Shown: piece after piece, positions 7,439-16,532 of the stretch
Layout of the letters: every line of letters begins with the position of its first letter
Position numbering within the stretch: the first letter of the stretch is position 1
From: a virus
Reading direction: 5' to 3' (one strand)
Virus record (IMG/VR): IMGVR_UViG_3300028388_000898
Coordinates: 1 to 47,540 of that record
Length of the DNA stretch: 47,540 nucleotides
The notes under the pieces: generated by a model
Seen by the model: the letters and a program-made list of their open reading frames with translations, nothing else
What the model was told of the DNA's origin: nothing
Database searches by the model: none
Made by a program: the position numbers and the translations under genes

Positions 7439-9420
7439 TGCGCTTTGATAATACCGGCATGTTCTGGGACGACCCTGTGCAGGAACGCGGCCAGAAGCGT
7501 CATCGGCCTATGCCCGCCATCCCAGAAAGTACGTGGCGACCGCCACGCGAATTTCCAAACCTCAGCGCAGCCAAAGCCATCGCAGTTGACGTTGAAACAT
7601 ATGACCCAAACTTAACAACACGCGGACCCGGTTGGGGTCGTGGCGACGGGCACATTGTCGGACTCGCTATTGGGGCAACAGACGGACACCATGTTGGGAA
7701 GTGGTACTTTCCCATGCGGCATGAGGTACAGGGCGAACTTAACCTGGATGCAGCTAATGTCCTTGCGTGGGCACGCGACGCGCTCAGCAACCCCAATCAG
7801 GTGAAGGTTGGAGCTAACTTGCAGTACGATCTTGGATGGCTGCAACAAGAGGGCGTTGACGTTGCTGGTAAGCTGATTGACGTTCAGTTCGCCGAGGCGT
7901 TACTAACAGAGAAGTCGCCCGTTGCGTTGGAAGCCCTTGCTCAGAAGTACCTTAACGAAGGCAAGGACAGTCCGGAACTGTACAAGTGGTGCGACCTTGC
8001 GTACGGCGGCGGCGTTACACCGAAACAGCGTGCTAACATCTATCGCGCCCCGGTGACGCTTGTTGGCCCATACGCGGAAAGCGATGTTGACTTACCGCTG
8101 CGGCTTGCGCCAATACTGCACGAAAAAATCTGGCAGGACGGGCTCATGGACGTGTACACCATGGAGAACGGGCTTATCCGTCTCATGGTTGCTATGCGTA
8201 TGCAAGGCGTTAGCGTTGACATACCAACCGCTGAGAAGACCCGCGACCAGTTGCTCGCAGCAGAGCAAACTACGCAAAAGCGACTCGACAGGCTAGCCGG
8301 GTTCCCATGCAATGTGAACGTTAACGATGACCTTGCGCGAGCGTTCGACGCGAATGGATTGGGCTACAACCGCACAGCAGCGGGCAACCCGTCTTTCACT
8401 AAGGAGTTTCTTAACAATGTAGAGCACCCTCTCGGCGAGCTGATACGCGATGTGCGCTCGTTTTCCAAATTGCGTGGCACGTTTGTCGAGGGGTACATCC
8501 TAGACGCTAACGTCAAAGGCAAGGTCTACGGAAGCTTCCACCAGCTACGCAGCGACGACGGAGGTACACGCTCCGGGCGGTTTAGCTCGTCTGACCCTAA
8601 CTTGCAGAACATACCTAGCCGCGACCCGACGTGGGCACCTGTTATCCGCGGCATGTTTGTCCCAGATGTTGGTCACAAGCTGTGGCGCAGTTACGACTAC
8701 AGTCAGATCGAATATCGCTGTCTTGCGCACTATGCCGTCGGCGACGGCGCTGACGCGCTGCGTGCCGAGTACAACGCTAACCCGCTAACGGATTACCACG
8801 ACAAAACGCACTCGCTTGTCTTGCAGCTAACAGGCAAGGACATTCCACGCAAGCCAATCAAGAACATCAACTTCGGCGGGATCTACGGCGTAGGTAAGAA
8901 AAAGCTGATCCGCATGCTGGGCATAGGCGACACGCTAGGCCGCGAACTCTACAGTGCTTACCACCAAGCCGCCCCGTATGCCAGCGCCACGCTAGAGCAC
9001 TGCGCAGACATTGTTAACATGACGGGAGAGATCACCACTATCCTCGGGCGCAAGAGCCGGTTTGACCTGTGGGAGCCTGCCGAGTGGGACGATAAACGGC
9101 CTGCCCTTCCGTACCATGCCGCACTGAGCACGTACGGAGACATACGCCGCGCCGCAACGCACAAGGCGCTGAACAGGCGGTTACAGGGCTCTGCTGCAGA
9201 TATTATGAAGATGGCGATGCTGCGGTGTTGGGAAGACGGCATCTTCGACGCAACAGGCGTGCCGCGCCTCACCGTACACGACGAGCTGGACTTCAGCGAT
9301 CCAGGTGGCTGCGACGAAGCGTTCAACGAAATGCAGCGCGTTATGGAGACCGCGCTACCGCTCAACGTCCCTGTTGTAGCGGATTACGAAAGTGGACCAG
9401 ATTGGGGTCGCGTTACATAA
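7438..9420 (+). CDS. Family A DNA polymerase with 3'-5' exonuclease domain
   Basis: The 660-residue replicative polymerase has no 5' nuclease domain. The exonuclease starts with motif I DVET at 51-54. Polymerase motif A is YDYSQIEYR (about 418-426), with Tyr replacing the usual Leu. Motif B has RKPIKNINFGGIYG (about 470-483), and motif C is VHDELDF (about 613-619). It uses ATG 7438, overlapping the clamp stop. It is the last gene of the rightward arm, and its TAA abuts the stop of the converging tailspike gene with no spacer. If the genome contains 7-deazaguanine made by base exchange, this enzyme would still copy ordinary dGTP. Confidence 0.95.
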   Translation: MRFDNTGMFWDDPVQERGQKRHRPMPAIPESTWRPPREFPNLSAAKAIAVDVETYDPNLTTRGPGWGRGDGHIVGLAIGATDGHHVGKWYFPMRHEVQGELNLDAANVLAWARDALSNPNQVKVGANLQYDLGWLQQEGVDVAGKLIDVQFAEALLTEKSPVALEALAQKYLNEGKDSPELYKWCDLAYGGGVTPKQRANIYRAPVTLVGPYAESDVDLPLRLAPILHEKIWQDGLMDVYTMENGLIRLMVAMRMQGVSVDIPTAEKTRDQLLAAEQTTQKRLDRLAGFPCNVNVNDDLARAFDANGLGYNRTAAGNPSFTKEFLNNVEHPLGELIRDVRSFSKLRGTFVEGYILDANVKGKVYGSFHQLRSDDGGTRSGRFSSSDPNLQNIPSRDPTWAPVIRGMFVPDVGHKLWRSYDYSQIEYRCLAHYAVGDGADALRAEYNANPLTDYHDKTHSLVLQLTGKDIPRKPIKNINFGGIYGVGKKKLIRMLGIGDTLGRELYSAYHQAAPYASATLEHCADIVNMTGEITTILGRKSRFDLWEPAEWDDKRPALPYHAALSTYGDIRRAATHKALNRRLQGSAADIMKMAMLRCWEDGIFDATGVPRLTVHDELDFSDPGGCDEAFNEMQRVMETALPLNVPVVADYESGPDWGRVT

Positions 9421-11088
9421 TTACACATAACGATGACGGCGAACTCGGAGTGCGATAAAACAGTTTGCTCCGGTCAGGTTTTCAACCGTGAGTATACCGG
9501 CTGCAATGGTTACGTTGAGGCTATTCGCGGTAGCTGGCGTCGTTGTAAGGCCATTACCGCTAAGAACGCTGACGCTGTTATTGTATACAGCAATGCAGCC
9601 GCCTTTCAATGCTGTGCTGACAATGTCAACAGTTGCGTAGAAACCTGTAAGATCGATATCTGTAAAGGCAAAACTAGCCGTGTCATTGACCCAGTTGCGT
9701 TGAAAGTTCCACGAACCGTCAACGTTCTCAAGCGCACCAAAACGATCGCTAAACGCGTGGATTGTAAGATTCGGTTGACCGATGAGCGTTGTATGCGTGT
9801 TACTCTCCAATGTTCCAAGAACATTAAGTACCGCGAAACTTGCAGCAGCATCTACAGATACGAACGGCGAGGTTGTTTGGTTGAGTGCAGTATACGCGAT
9901 GTCTACACGGCACTGTTTCGATCCCGCGTCGTACTGGGCGAAAGTGCTGGCACCGCCTTTAGGCGACACGCTAGGATCGCGCGACACGCAGCCTGCTGCA
10001 TTACGAAAATCAACGCATAGGCCAACGTTCGCACTACCAGTCTGAAAATAGCACTCGGCGTTCACAGCATCGAGAACCTTATTGTTAGCAGAAGAACCGT
10101 AGACGATGGCTGTAGACCCCGCGCCTTCAAAACCGACGCCACTAATTACGCCCCCACGGATTGGCTTGAGGGCGGTGTCGTATACAATAGACTCGCCGTT
10201 CAGGTTATCGTATGCACCGCCGCGAACGTTAACATTGTCTGTCGCAATCACTAACGCGCCTTCAACGATATCGCTGCCACCACAGCCGCAGTTATCGTAT
10301 GTTATTGCGTACCCAGCCGAATCCGTTTTAAGCCCGAATTGTACAGGGCTGTCTACTTGGCACTGCGTATACTGCTCGTAGAACGCAGCAGAGCGGATTC
10401 CCGCATAACCTATAGCATTGCAGCGGATAAGAACGTGTGTATATTCGATGTGAATGTGGTTTGTGTTATCGATTGCTGGAAACGTTGTGTGACTGTGTTG
10501 AATAACGAAACCTCGCAGCGTTGTTCCGCTCACGTAGTTTGTATTGTTCAGCAGTTGCAGATACGCGGCTGCTCCGAAGACGAGAACTGATTTTTCAGCC
10601 AGCGCGGCCAATCCACTTCCAGCACCGGACATTCGCTCATATGTGAGTCCGTATAGCGTGAGCGCTTTCTCTATCTGCGTGATCGGCCCATCTATACGAA
10701 TAGTTTTGTTTGGGATACAGCACCCAACGCTTAGCTCTGCGCAATGGTGCAGCGCCACATTGAAGCCGGCTGTTTGGTCATTGCTGGCAGCGTCACCGAC
10801 TATGTACCAGTTTAGATTGAGTTCGCCATTGATGTTTCGCATAAACACGCCGTTCGCGCCCGTGGGGTCGTCCGACGACGGGATGTACAGCGCGTTAACG
10901 GTATCTGCTGCCACTTCTGCAGTAAAATTCCCGGGACGCCATGTGAAGTCGCCAGCATAACCGTCGTCAGGCGTTAGCCGTCCTATGACGCGAAATGTTG
11001 CTGTGTGTGTAGGCGAGCGAAGTTTCAACGCATCCGACAACGAACTACGCTCTACTTTGGAGGACGTTTGTGTAAGGTTAGAAGCCAT
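9421..11088 (-). CDS. Tailspike / tail fibre with beta-helix (candidate polysaccharide depolymerase)
   Basis: The 555-residue product has a short N-terminal virion-attachment part (about 1-110). A long stretch follows of repeating short beta strands rich in Gly, Asn, Ser, Thr and Val, typical of right-handed parallel beta-helix tailspikes. It ends in a beta-rich C-terminal domain (about 430-555) that may be a carbohydrate-binding or trimerisation module. It is the last gene of the leftward late operon, downstream of the baseplate genes, the usual place for the receptor-binding protein. Catalytic residues of a depolymerase cannot be named from sequence alone. Confidence 0.75.
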   Translation of the reverse strand: MASNLTQTSSKVERSSLSDALKLRSPTHTATFRVIGRLTPDDGYAGDFTWRPGNFTAEVAADTVNALYIPSSDDPTGANGVFMRNINGELNLNWYIVGDAASNDQTAGFNVALHHCAELSVGCCIPNKTIRIDGPITQIEKALTLYGLTYERMSGAGSGLAALAEKSVLVFGAAAYLQLLNNTNYVSGTTLRGFVIQHSHTTFPAIDNTNHIHIEYTHVLIRCNAIGYAGIRSAAFYEQYTQCQVDSPVQFGLKTDSAGYAITYDNCGCGGSDIVEGALVIATDNVNVRGGAYDNLNGESIVYDTALKPIRGGVISGVGFEGAGSTAIVYGSSANNKVLDAVNAECYFQTGSANVGLCVDFRNAAGCVSRDPSVSPKGGASTFAQYDAGSKQCRVDIAYTALNQTTSPFVSVDAAASFAVLNVLGTLESNTHTTLIGQPNLTIHAFSDRFGALENVDGSWNFQRNWVNDTASFAFTDIDLTGFYATVDIVSTALKGGCIAVYNNSVSVLSGNGLTTTPATANSLNVTIAAGILTVENLTGANCFIALRVRRHRYV

Positions 11089-11100
11089 ATGAGGTATTCC

Positions 11101-11718
11101 TTATACACCGAATTTAATAACAGACCAATCGCCGGAGGATTTCCGAACAAGTTTGAGCGTCGAATTTCGGACGTCAACAATAAACGGTGACGCCGCGCCG
11201 TTTATTGTGTCGCCTGCCGTGTGTGTGAGTGTGACGTTGTTAATGTCGAACGTTCCCTCGGCGTCTGAAATATAAACATAGTTCCCTGACGTAACCAATG
11301 CCGAAAGATCGATAGTCACACCACCTGCGGACGTGTCAACAATATGCCATGCCTGACTCGTCGCGTTAGCGTCAGCGGACAAGAACAAATGCTGCTCACC
11401 GCTCGTGAGGCGTTCGATCAACTTCGCGAACAGAGGCAAAGTTGCGGTCTGCCACGCGCTAGCTTCTGCGTTATAAATCTTAACAGCAGACGACAGCGTC
11501 TCCGGCGTGGCGTTGGGGTCCACCCAGATCTTCAGCGTACTAGCAGGCGCAGTTTCAGACACTTCCATGTCAAACAAGCCAGCGGCGACGAGCCCGGATA
11601 GTACGAAATCCAGCGCGGGCATCGCTCTTGTTTTAGCAAAGAATGATGTGAAGTCTGTGATGTCGCTGTTACCAGTAAGGAACAGCGCGAATTCAGTCTG
11701 TGGATTAAATACACTCAT
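11101..11718 (-). CDS. Tail fibre-associated structural protein, 205 aa
   Basis: A 205-residue beta-rich product with low charge and many Ala, Thr, Ser and Val. The N-terminal ~85 residues are partly helical. The second half, with repeated turns and an aspartate-rich stretch, looks like a small jelly-roll or fibre domain. It lies between the DUF2612-type baseplate gene and the tailspike, so it probably links the tailspike to the baseplate or forms part of the fibre. No enzyme motif or signal peptide is visible. Confidence 0.6.
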   Translation of the reverse strand: MSVFNPQTEFALFLTGNSDITDFTSFFAKTRAMPALDFVLSGLVAAGLFDMEVSETAPASTLKIWVDPNATPETLSSAVKIYNAEASAWQTATLPLFAKLIERLTSGEQHLFLSADANATSQAWHIVDTSAGGVTIDLSALVTSGNYVYISDAEGTFDINNVTLTHTAGDTINGAASPFIVDVRNSTLKLVRKSSGDWSVIKFGV

Positions 11719-11726
11719 TGCTAACC

Positions 11727-11948
11727 TCAGATAATCGATCCGGCTGCAAGGCCAGAAGCGGGGGACCCGGAGTTAACGTTGTTCGCAGCGTTGATTTCAA
11801 CCATCTGATTGTGAATACAATTAAACAACCAGTTGAAATGATACGGATTCGCCGGTCCACACGCGAACCCGTTGTCTTTAATTGCACCCGGATCTGTCAG
11901 CGTTCCCGCGTGCGCGAACTCTGTAGTGCATACTGTCATGTCAGCCAT
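11727..11948 (-). CDS. Small tail protein, 73 aa
   Basis: A 73-residue product with three cysteines and a short aromatic segment (PYHFNWLFN). It starts at ATG 11948 and sits between the DUF2612-type gene and the fibre-associated protein, with only short gaps on both sides. Neutral, Asn- and Gly-rich composition suits a tail structural component or attachment peptide. No family was recognised. Confidence 0.55.
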   Translation of the reverse strand: MADMTVCTTEFAHAGTLTDPGAIKDNGFACGPANPYHFNWLFNCIHNQMVEINAANNVNSGSPASGLAAGSII

Positions 11949-11957
11949 GCGTTGCTC

Positions 11958-12662
11958 CTATGTGTTATAAAGTGGCGTCGGGAACACGCCGCAAAAACCG
12001 CCCCAACCGTCGCCGAAACCAAACGGTGCACTGTCCGATTCATACAGCCGAAATTCAACCCCGGGAGCGACCGGCAACACCTGTTCATAGAGGTGCGTGA
12101 TTTCCATTTCGTCGTCAGTGAGCAGCCGTCCAGTGTGTACAGCAACCACACCGGGTTCCACGTCCCGTATTGTGACAGCAGAACCAAACAGCTCGGCGGC
12201 TGCGTCATGTAGCGCTTGGCGCGTGAAATCGCTGCGGTGTTTATACACCAGCGCTTTCAAGAACGCACGATACAGTTCGTCATCGGTGAATGCGTATTCG
12301 CCGCGCGACGGCGCTACACCGCAACCCCAATGCACGAAGTCGCCAGTTTCACAGAAGCCCTCGACGATGTAGCCGCGCCCTGAACATTCGCCGCCTGTGC
12401 ATGCGAAACCAAATACGGGGAGCTTCCGGCCTGTGCAGTGATCGCGAGGCCAACCCATCCAGCGTCCGATCAGCGTTAGTTGGTGACCCGTTGCAGTGTC
12501 CAGGTCAAACGCGTTAAGTATGCTGCACAGCCCATCCGCTCCTTCTTGTACATCCGTGAGCAGACGGTTAATCATCCAGCGAAGATTCGTGCTTTCCCGG
12601 TATTGTGTACGAACAAGCCCTGCGCGCTTTGTTACGAAGTCGGAAGTATCGCAGAGCGCCAT
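11958..12662 (-). CDS. Baseplate protein of the DUF2612 type
   Basis: The 234-residue product resembles DUF2612 baseplate or tail proteins, found next to baseplate J-like genes in many myoviruses. Its helical N-terminus carries a segment LDTATGHQLTLIGRWMGWPR, similar to the family's core where a length-measuring wedge domain begins. A beta-rich middle with paired cysteines (two Cys-x4-6-Cys pairs) and a C-terminal acidic strand domain follow. ATG 12662 lies 1 bp after the stop of the baseplate J-like gene, so it is preferred over an upstream in-frame start at 12692. Confidence 0.7.
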   Translation of the reverse strand: MALCDTSDFVTKRAGLVRTQYRESTNLRWMINRLLTDVQEGADGLCSILNAFDLDTATGHQLTLIGRWMGWPRDHCTGRKLPVFGFACTGGECSGRGYIVEGFCETGDFVHWGCGVAPSRGEYAFTDDELYRAFLKALVYKHRSDFTRQALHDAAAELFGSAVTIRDVEPGVVAVHTGRLLTDDEMEITHLYEQVLPVAPGVEFRLYESDSAPFGFGDGWGGFCGVFPTPLYNT

Positions 12663-12663
12663 G

Positions 12664-13587
12664 TCACACCCCGCACCCTGTGTCCGCTGCAACGTATGTC
12701 ACGCTGACGTTGTCGGCAGTGATTGAGGGCAGCTCGTTAATGTCAAATGTTAGCGGCGATGACGACACAGCGTTCCCAACATGTGCAAACTTAACGCACT
12801 CCACAGTGACGCCAGTCACTTCACGCAATGCGTTCCGAATGGTCTGCGGTGTGATAGTCATACCATTAAACAAGCGACAGCCATCACTGAGCCGTGTTGC
12901 CAGCGCGCTAGCGATTTCGCTCGCAGCCGTGGTCGAACAGTTGCACATGTCCACAGCAAGCGATATGTCTACGGCGACTTTAATCGGCGTGTCTACAGGG
13001 CGAATAAATTCTACAGTATAGCAGTAGCCGCTAGGACTAACGGTGACTAGCGTGTTGCCTGCCAGCCCAATTCCAGCCGTCGTGCTATTCCAAATAGCCA
13101 AGGCAACATCGCTATCAGTTCCGCCAACAACAGCAATCGCGATAGAATGAGCCGGAAGTCCGTTAGCGTCTGTGATCGCTGTGGCGTTTTCAATAACGTT
13201 AACCCACGTGACGCCGCTCACAGCATAGATGGAATCCTCAAGCTGACGGGTACGAATGTTTCCGCTGTTGGCATTCGTAATGCGATTTCGGTAATCTGCG
13301 TCAGACTCGCCTGTGCTACGTGTAACGCCGCGAATAGAGCCTAGGAAATCCAAGCGCACATCAACGGCAGCGTACGGATCGTACGCGTTATACACCGCCG
13401 AAGCTAGCTCCCACACTTCAGCGATCGCATCGGCACCGATGCCGTTCCACTGCCCCAGCGGAGACGCACCGTCGAGCACAATACCCGCGCCGAACTGTAC
13501 CTGTTCTGCTGCCTCAAGATCAGCAAGAATTTCAGCTAACGTTTTAAGGCTGAAGCCTGTTGCGACTACACCGTACGGGGAAGGCAT
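12664..13587 (-). CDS. Baseplate J-like wedge protein
   Basis: The 307-residue product resembles phage P2 gpJ and Mu gp47-like baseplate wedge proteins. It has the DVRLDFLGSIRGVTRSTGES region followed by DADYRNRI, the family's typical 'R..gesDeeyR.Ri' signature (about residues 78-105). A later VEFIRP segment and C-terminal beta sandwich complete it. These proteins form the wedge periphery of the contractile-tail baseplate. It overlaps the gp25-like gene by one base at 13587. Confidence 0.85.
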   Translation of the reverse strand: MPSPYGVVATGFSLKTLAEILADLEAAEQVQFGAGIVLDGASPLGQWNGIGADAIAEVWELASAVYNAYDPYAAVDVRLDFLGSIRGVTRSTGESDADYRNRITNANSGNIRTRQLEDSIYAVSGVTWVNVIENATAITDANGLPAHSIAIAVVGGTDSDVALAIWNSTTAGIGLAGNTLVTVSPSGYCYTVEFIRPVDTPIKVAVDISLAVDMCNCSTTAASEIASALATRLSDGCRLFNGMTITPQTIRNALREVTGVTVECVKFAHVGNAVSSSPLTFDINELPSITADNVSVTYVAADTGCGV

Positions 13588-13976
13588 TATACTTGTACCT
13601 CTTCATCAAAGTCTGTACGGACAGCGATGCGCAATACTTTCAAGCTGCGCTTCAACGGATCCACCTGCATATCAAATTCAATAATTTCTGCAACCCCCGG
13701 AACATCGAGGATTGCTGTCTTTAACAAAGCCTCTGCGACGTCTTGGCTAAACGGCTGAACAAAGATGCGAGTCAGCCACTCCACGCCGTCAGTGCGATCT
13801 AAAAACCATTCGCCGCGATATGCCTCAATGTGTTGACGTACACGCTGCGCAACAGCTTCCGAGTCTTCCACCAAGACAAGAACGCCAGCGACGTTGAAAT
13901 GAATGTCATAGACGTCTGGCACTTGCGCTGCGCTTGTACGCGCCATGTTCATCGCGATGCCGCAATACGTACTCAC
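13587..13976 (-). CDS. Baseplate wedge protein, GPW/gp25-like
   Basis: The 129-residue product has the size and position of gp25/W-like baseplate proteins, which initiate sheath polymerisation. An EWFLDRTDGVEWL segment (about 55-67) resembles the family's 'GE.fl....G' core, and the C-terminus is a beta strand pair. It lies between the baseplate spike and the J-like gene and overlaps both by a few bases. The start MSTY at 13976 overlaps the upstream stop; an internal Met is also possible. Confidence 0.65.
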   Translation of the reverse strand: MSTYCGIAMNMARTSAAQVPDVYDIHFNVAGVLVLVEDSEAVAQRVRQHIEAYRGEWFLDRTDGVEWLTRIFVQPFSQDVAEALLKTAILDVPGVAEIIEFDMQVDPLKRSLKVLRIAVRTDFDEEVQV

Positions 13977-14638
13977 AACCGCTTCACCTTGTCAAGCCGA
14001 TCGCGCAACGCTGCGTAATCCGACTGCTGTGTGTTATTCCACACGCCAGCCGAGGACCCTGCGCCCACTGTTGTTGTCGTGTGCGCAAGTGTATTCAGTA
14101 GCTCCCACAGTATCGTCATTAACTCTTCGCCGTTAGCGACAAACGATATCTGTCCTTGTGCATCCATCGCGAAACCGTTCACACCGTCAATACGGCCAAT
14201 GAACAGATTCTGCGTGTCGTAGTTTACGAGCGCATACGGATCGGGGTAGCCTCCCGGGAACGCCAATGCGTCCGATAAGCTGTTAAGCCTATCGGTTCGC
14301 GCTTGTTGCGGTGTTCCTGTTTCGAAATACGCGTCTCGGTCCTTGTCGTTGAACTGGACGCGTAGCTTATCTCCCGGAACAAGCGGTAACGTGAAGCAGA
14401 ACCCTCCTCCGCCGCGTACCTGTTCCACAGGTACTTCAGTTAACTCCAAAGGGTCAACGGGCTGTCCGTTAACGGTTGGCTTGTGCATCAAGCGAACGGT
14501 TGCTTGCTGCGTAGACGGATCAAATGCCACGAGCTCGCCGTATGCGTGCACGTTCATATTCGCGCGCTCGTTCTGCGCAACAAGCGGTGACGCTTCGCCA
14601 GCGACGCCGCGAGTGCCGTTGCCTTGTGCCCCGCTCAT
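13973..14638 (-). CDS. Baseplate spike / gp138-like membrane-piercing protein
   Basis: A 221-residue protein resembling the Gp138 N-terminal (OB-fold) family of baseplate puncturing proteins. The N-terminal ~25 residues are disordered. An OB-like beta domain follows (about 30-120) with a PLVPGDKLRVQF strand. A C-terminal beta-repeat and helix-rich tail then begins around DAQGQISFVANGEEL. It sits just after the hub gene, as in other myoviruses. Overlaps its neighbours by 4 bases at each end (ATGA). Confidence 0.65.
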   Translation of the reverse strand: MSGAQGNGTRGVAGEASPLVAQNERANMNVHAYGELVAFDPSTQQATVRLMHKPTVNGQPVDPLELTEVPVEQVRGGGGFCFTLPLVPGDKLRVQFNDKDRDAYFETGTPQQARTDRLNSLSDALAFPGGYPDPYALVNYDTQNLFIGRIDGVNGFAMDAQGQISFVANGEELMTILWELLNTLAHTTTTVGAGSSAGVWNNTQQSDYAALRDRLDKVKRL

Positions 14639-15474
14639 ACGTCGACCACCGTGTCGCCGTGAATACGCTCGCCTTCTAGCTCAACCGTATTGTCGCCGGA
14701 ATAGTTGCTGCCTGTATACCTCACGCTGGACACACGGTATTCTCCCGACGCACCTTCGTCGCGTAGCTTGTCGCTGTCGAGGCGCACAACGCGGTTCGGC
14801 CGAATTGCTGTGTCCAGCAATGCGCGGGCGGTAATGCCTTTATCGCTGATTGCAGGCGTGTCAATGAGCCCTGTTTCTGGTGTGAGGTCCGTCACACTAG
14901 GAATGAACCTGTCCTTCTTAACAACCTCTAGCGCACCGTTCTGAATCGACCAATAGAACCCATACGTGCGTCCAAGCTCGTCTAACGCTCTGCGCGGCGT
15001 TGTTTGGAAGGACAGTGCGCGTTGCAGCGCTGGCAGCGTTGCAAGGCCAATCGTGTCGCCAAGCGAAACGTCCGGCATGCCGAGTTCTTGAATGTCCCAA
15101 ACAATCGACTCGATACTTGCTCCGCGAGGATATGTCTTACTGATAAACCCAGTCACCTGTGACTTATCGCCGTCACCGCATTCAAGCGTCGTAACCACGT
15201 CGTCGCCTGTATACTCGTGAACAACGTCGCTGATTGTGCCAGCGAAGGCGAGTCCGAGCTCCCCGTCACCGCTGCGGTATCCAGCTAGCAATTCGACCTT
15301 ACCGCCCTCCTCCTTTAAGCGTGTACGCGTAGCGCGGCTAAGGTTGTACACCTTGATCGTCGCAGCGTTGGGAATACCGCTAACAGTCTTCTCAACATCG
15401 AAGTCAATTCGCAGGTCTACAACGTTCACGCCCATGTCTGGGAAATTCAGTTGTATGCTGCGAAGAAACTTCAT
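14635..15474 (-). CDS. Baseplate hub protein (gp27/protein D-like)
   Basis: The 279-residue product starts with a beta domain in which SGIPNAATIKVYNLSR (about 31-46) is the hallmark of phage hub proteins related to protein D/gp27. The second half includes RRALDELGRTYGFYWSIQNG, the typical LysM-like and tube-initiator region, followed by a strand-rich end. The hub caps the tail tube and holds the spike. Neighbours are the Dit-like protein upstream and the spike downstream, with 4-base overlaps, consistent with ordered co-translation. Confidence 0.75.
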   Translation of the reverse strand: MKFLRSIQLNFPDMGVNVVDLRIDFDVEKTVSGIPNAATIKVYNLSRATRTRLKEEGGKVELLAGYRSGDGELGLAFAGTISDVVHEYTGDDVVTTLECGDGDKSQVTGFISKTYPRGASIESIVWDIQELGMPDVSLGDTIGLATLPALQRALSFQTTPRRALDELGRTYGFYWSIQNGALEVVKKDRFIPSVTDLTPETGLIDTPAISDKGITARALLDTAIRPNRVVRLDSDKLRDEGASGEYRVSSVRYTGSNYSGDNTVELEGERIHGDTVVDV

Positions 15475-16532
15475 GCGATTGAAATACCTGTACTAGATGC
15501 TACTGCTTTAAGTTTTGCGAGGTACACGTTAACTTGTCCATCGCGTATCGCTTGCAGTGTTGGCGCTACTGCTTGCGCCGCGTTCTTAGGCACAGCCACG
15601 AGCTCGCCAATGTCCAACGCCGCCGCGTTGCGCAACGCGTCTGTTGCCCCCGATAGCACAGCGCCAGTCAACGCACGCTGCCCTCCTTTTGCAATATCAA
15701 CAACGAAGCGCTCTATTGCGGGATTATAGCGGAAACTGAACTCATGGCGCACGCCATTAAACACCGCGCTGAAAGCCTGCCCCGTTGCACCGTTAAGCGA
15801 CACGGTCTGCACGCTATCAACTACGCCAGCAACAGCCGTATTGATAGCCTGCGCGACATCGCTTGTGACTGTGGTCGCAGCGTCAAGAACTTCTTGCACA
15901 CGCGGCACAGCAACGCCAATCGAACGCAGATTGTTCATACCTTCGCGCGTGCTGGCATCAAGCACAGTTGCACGCAACACACTGTCGCCACGCTGCACAC
16001 TTGGCGCAGCGCGCAAATACGGCGTCATGTCGGCCGTAACACTCACGCCAACAGTTAGCGTATTAGGGAGCAATACCTCCGCACTGAGCGCAACAGCAAT
16101 GCCGCCCTTAGCTGCGCCGACTGTAATTGCACGGCTCGCACCCGCGAAGCGCACCTCTTGCAGCTCAGCCGTAAATTCCAAGACGGATGCGGTGTCCTCG
16201 CGTCGGCTGACCGTGATGCTACGGATCAGCATGCTGCGATACAACAGCAGCCCGCTCTGTACATCAAACGGCTCAAGCGTTTGTTGCAGACGCAGGATGC
16301 GCGCATACGTTTCGCTTGGCGATTCGACGCGAACAGAAGACGCTGTGCCAAGCCGCCGCCCCGCTACACCGCGAAGCGTCAGCGTACGCGGCTCAAGATA
16401 CGCGTGGTCTGAAATATCCGCGCCGCGTTCAACTGGCATGCGCGTGATATTTAACGTGGAAGTGTGCTGCTCTTCCACAACAACGTCGAGCGCAATACCG
16501 CCCATGCTTTTCGTAACGATCACGGCACCCAT
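15471..16532 (-). CDS. Dit-like baseplate/tail protein
   Basis: A 353-residue protein whose first ~150 residues look like the N-terminal domain of Dit-like tail proteins. It begins with a beta hairpin, followed by a RMPVERGADISDH motif and TLRGVAGRR, which is characteristic of this domain in myoviruses. The C-terminal part holds a second beta sandwich and ends in a short helix. Position directly after the tape measure is typical. It likely connects the tail tube to the baseplate hub. It overlaps the tape measure by one base. Confidence 0.65.
   Translation of the reverse strand: MGAVIVTKSMGGIALDVVVEEQHTSTLNITRMPVERGADISDHAYLEPRTLTLRGVAGRRLGTASSVRVESPSETYARILRLQQTLEPFDVQSGLLLYRSMLIRSITVSRREDTASVLEFTAELQEVRFAGASRAITVGAAKGGIAVALSAEVLLPNTLTVGVSVTADMTPYLRAAPSVQRGDSVLRATVLDASTREGMNNLRSIGVAVPRVQEVLDAATTVTSDVAQAINTAVAGVVDSVQTVSLNGATGQAFSAVFNGVRHEFSFRYNPAIERFVVDIAKGGQRALTGAVLSGATDALRNAAALDIGELVAVPKNAAQAVAPTLQAIRDGQVNVYLAKLKAVASSTGISIA

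Noticed and set aside
9433-11190. Plus-strand frames within the tailspike region
   Set aside because: They are antisense to the tailspike and fibre genes, without ribosome-binding sites or plausible composition.
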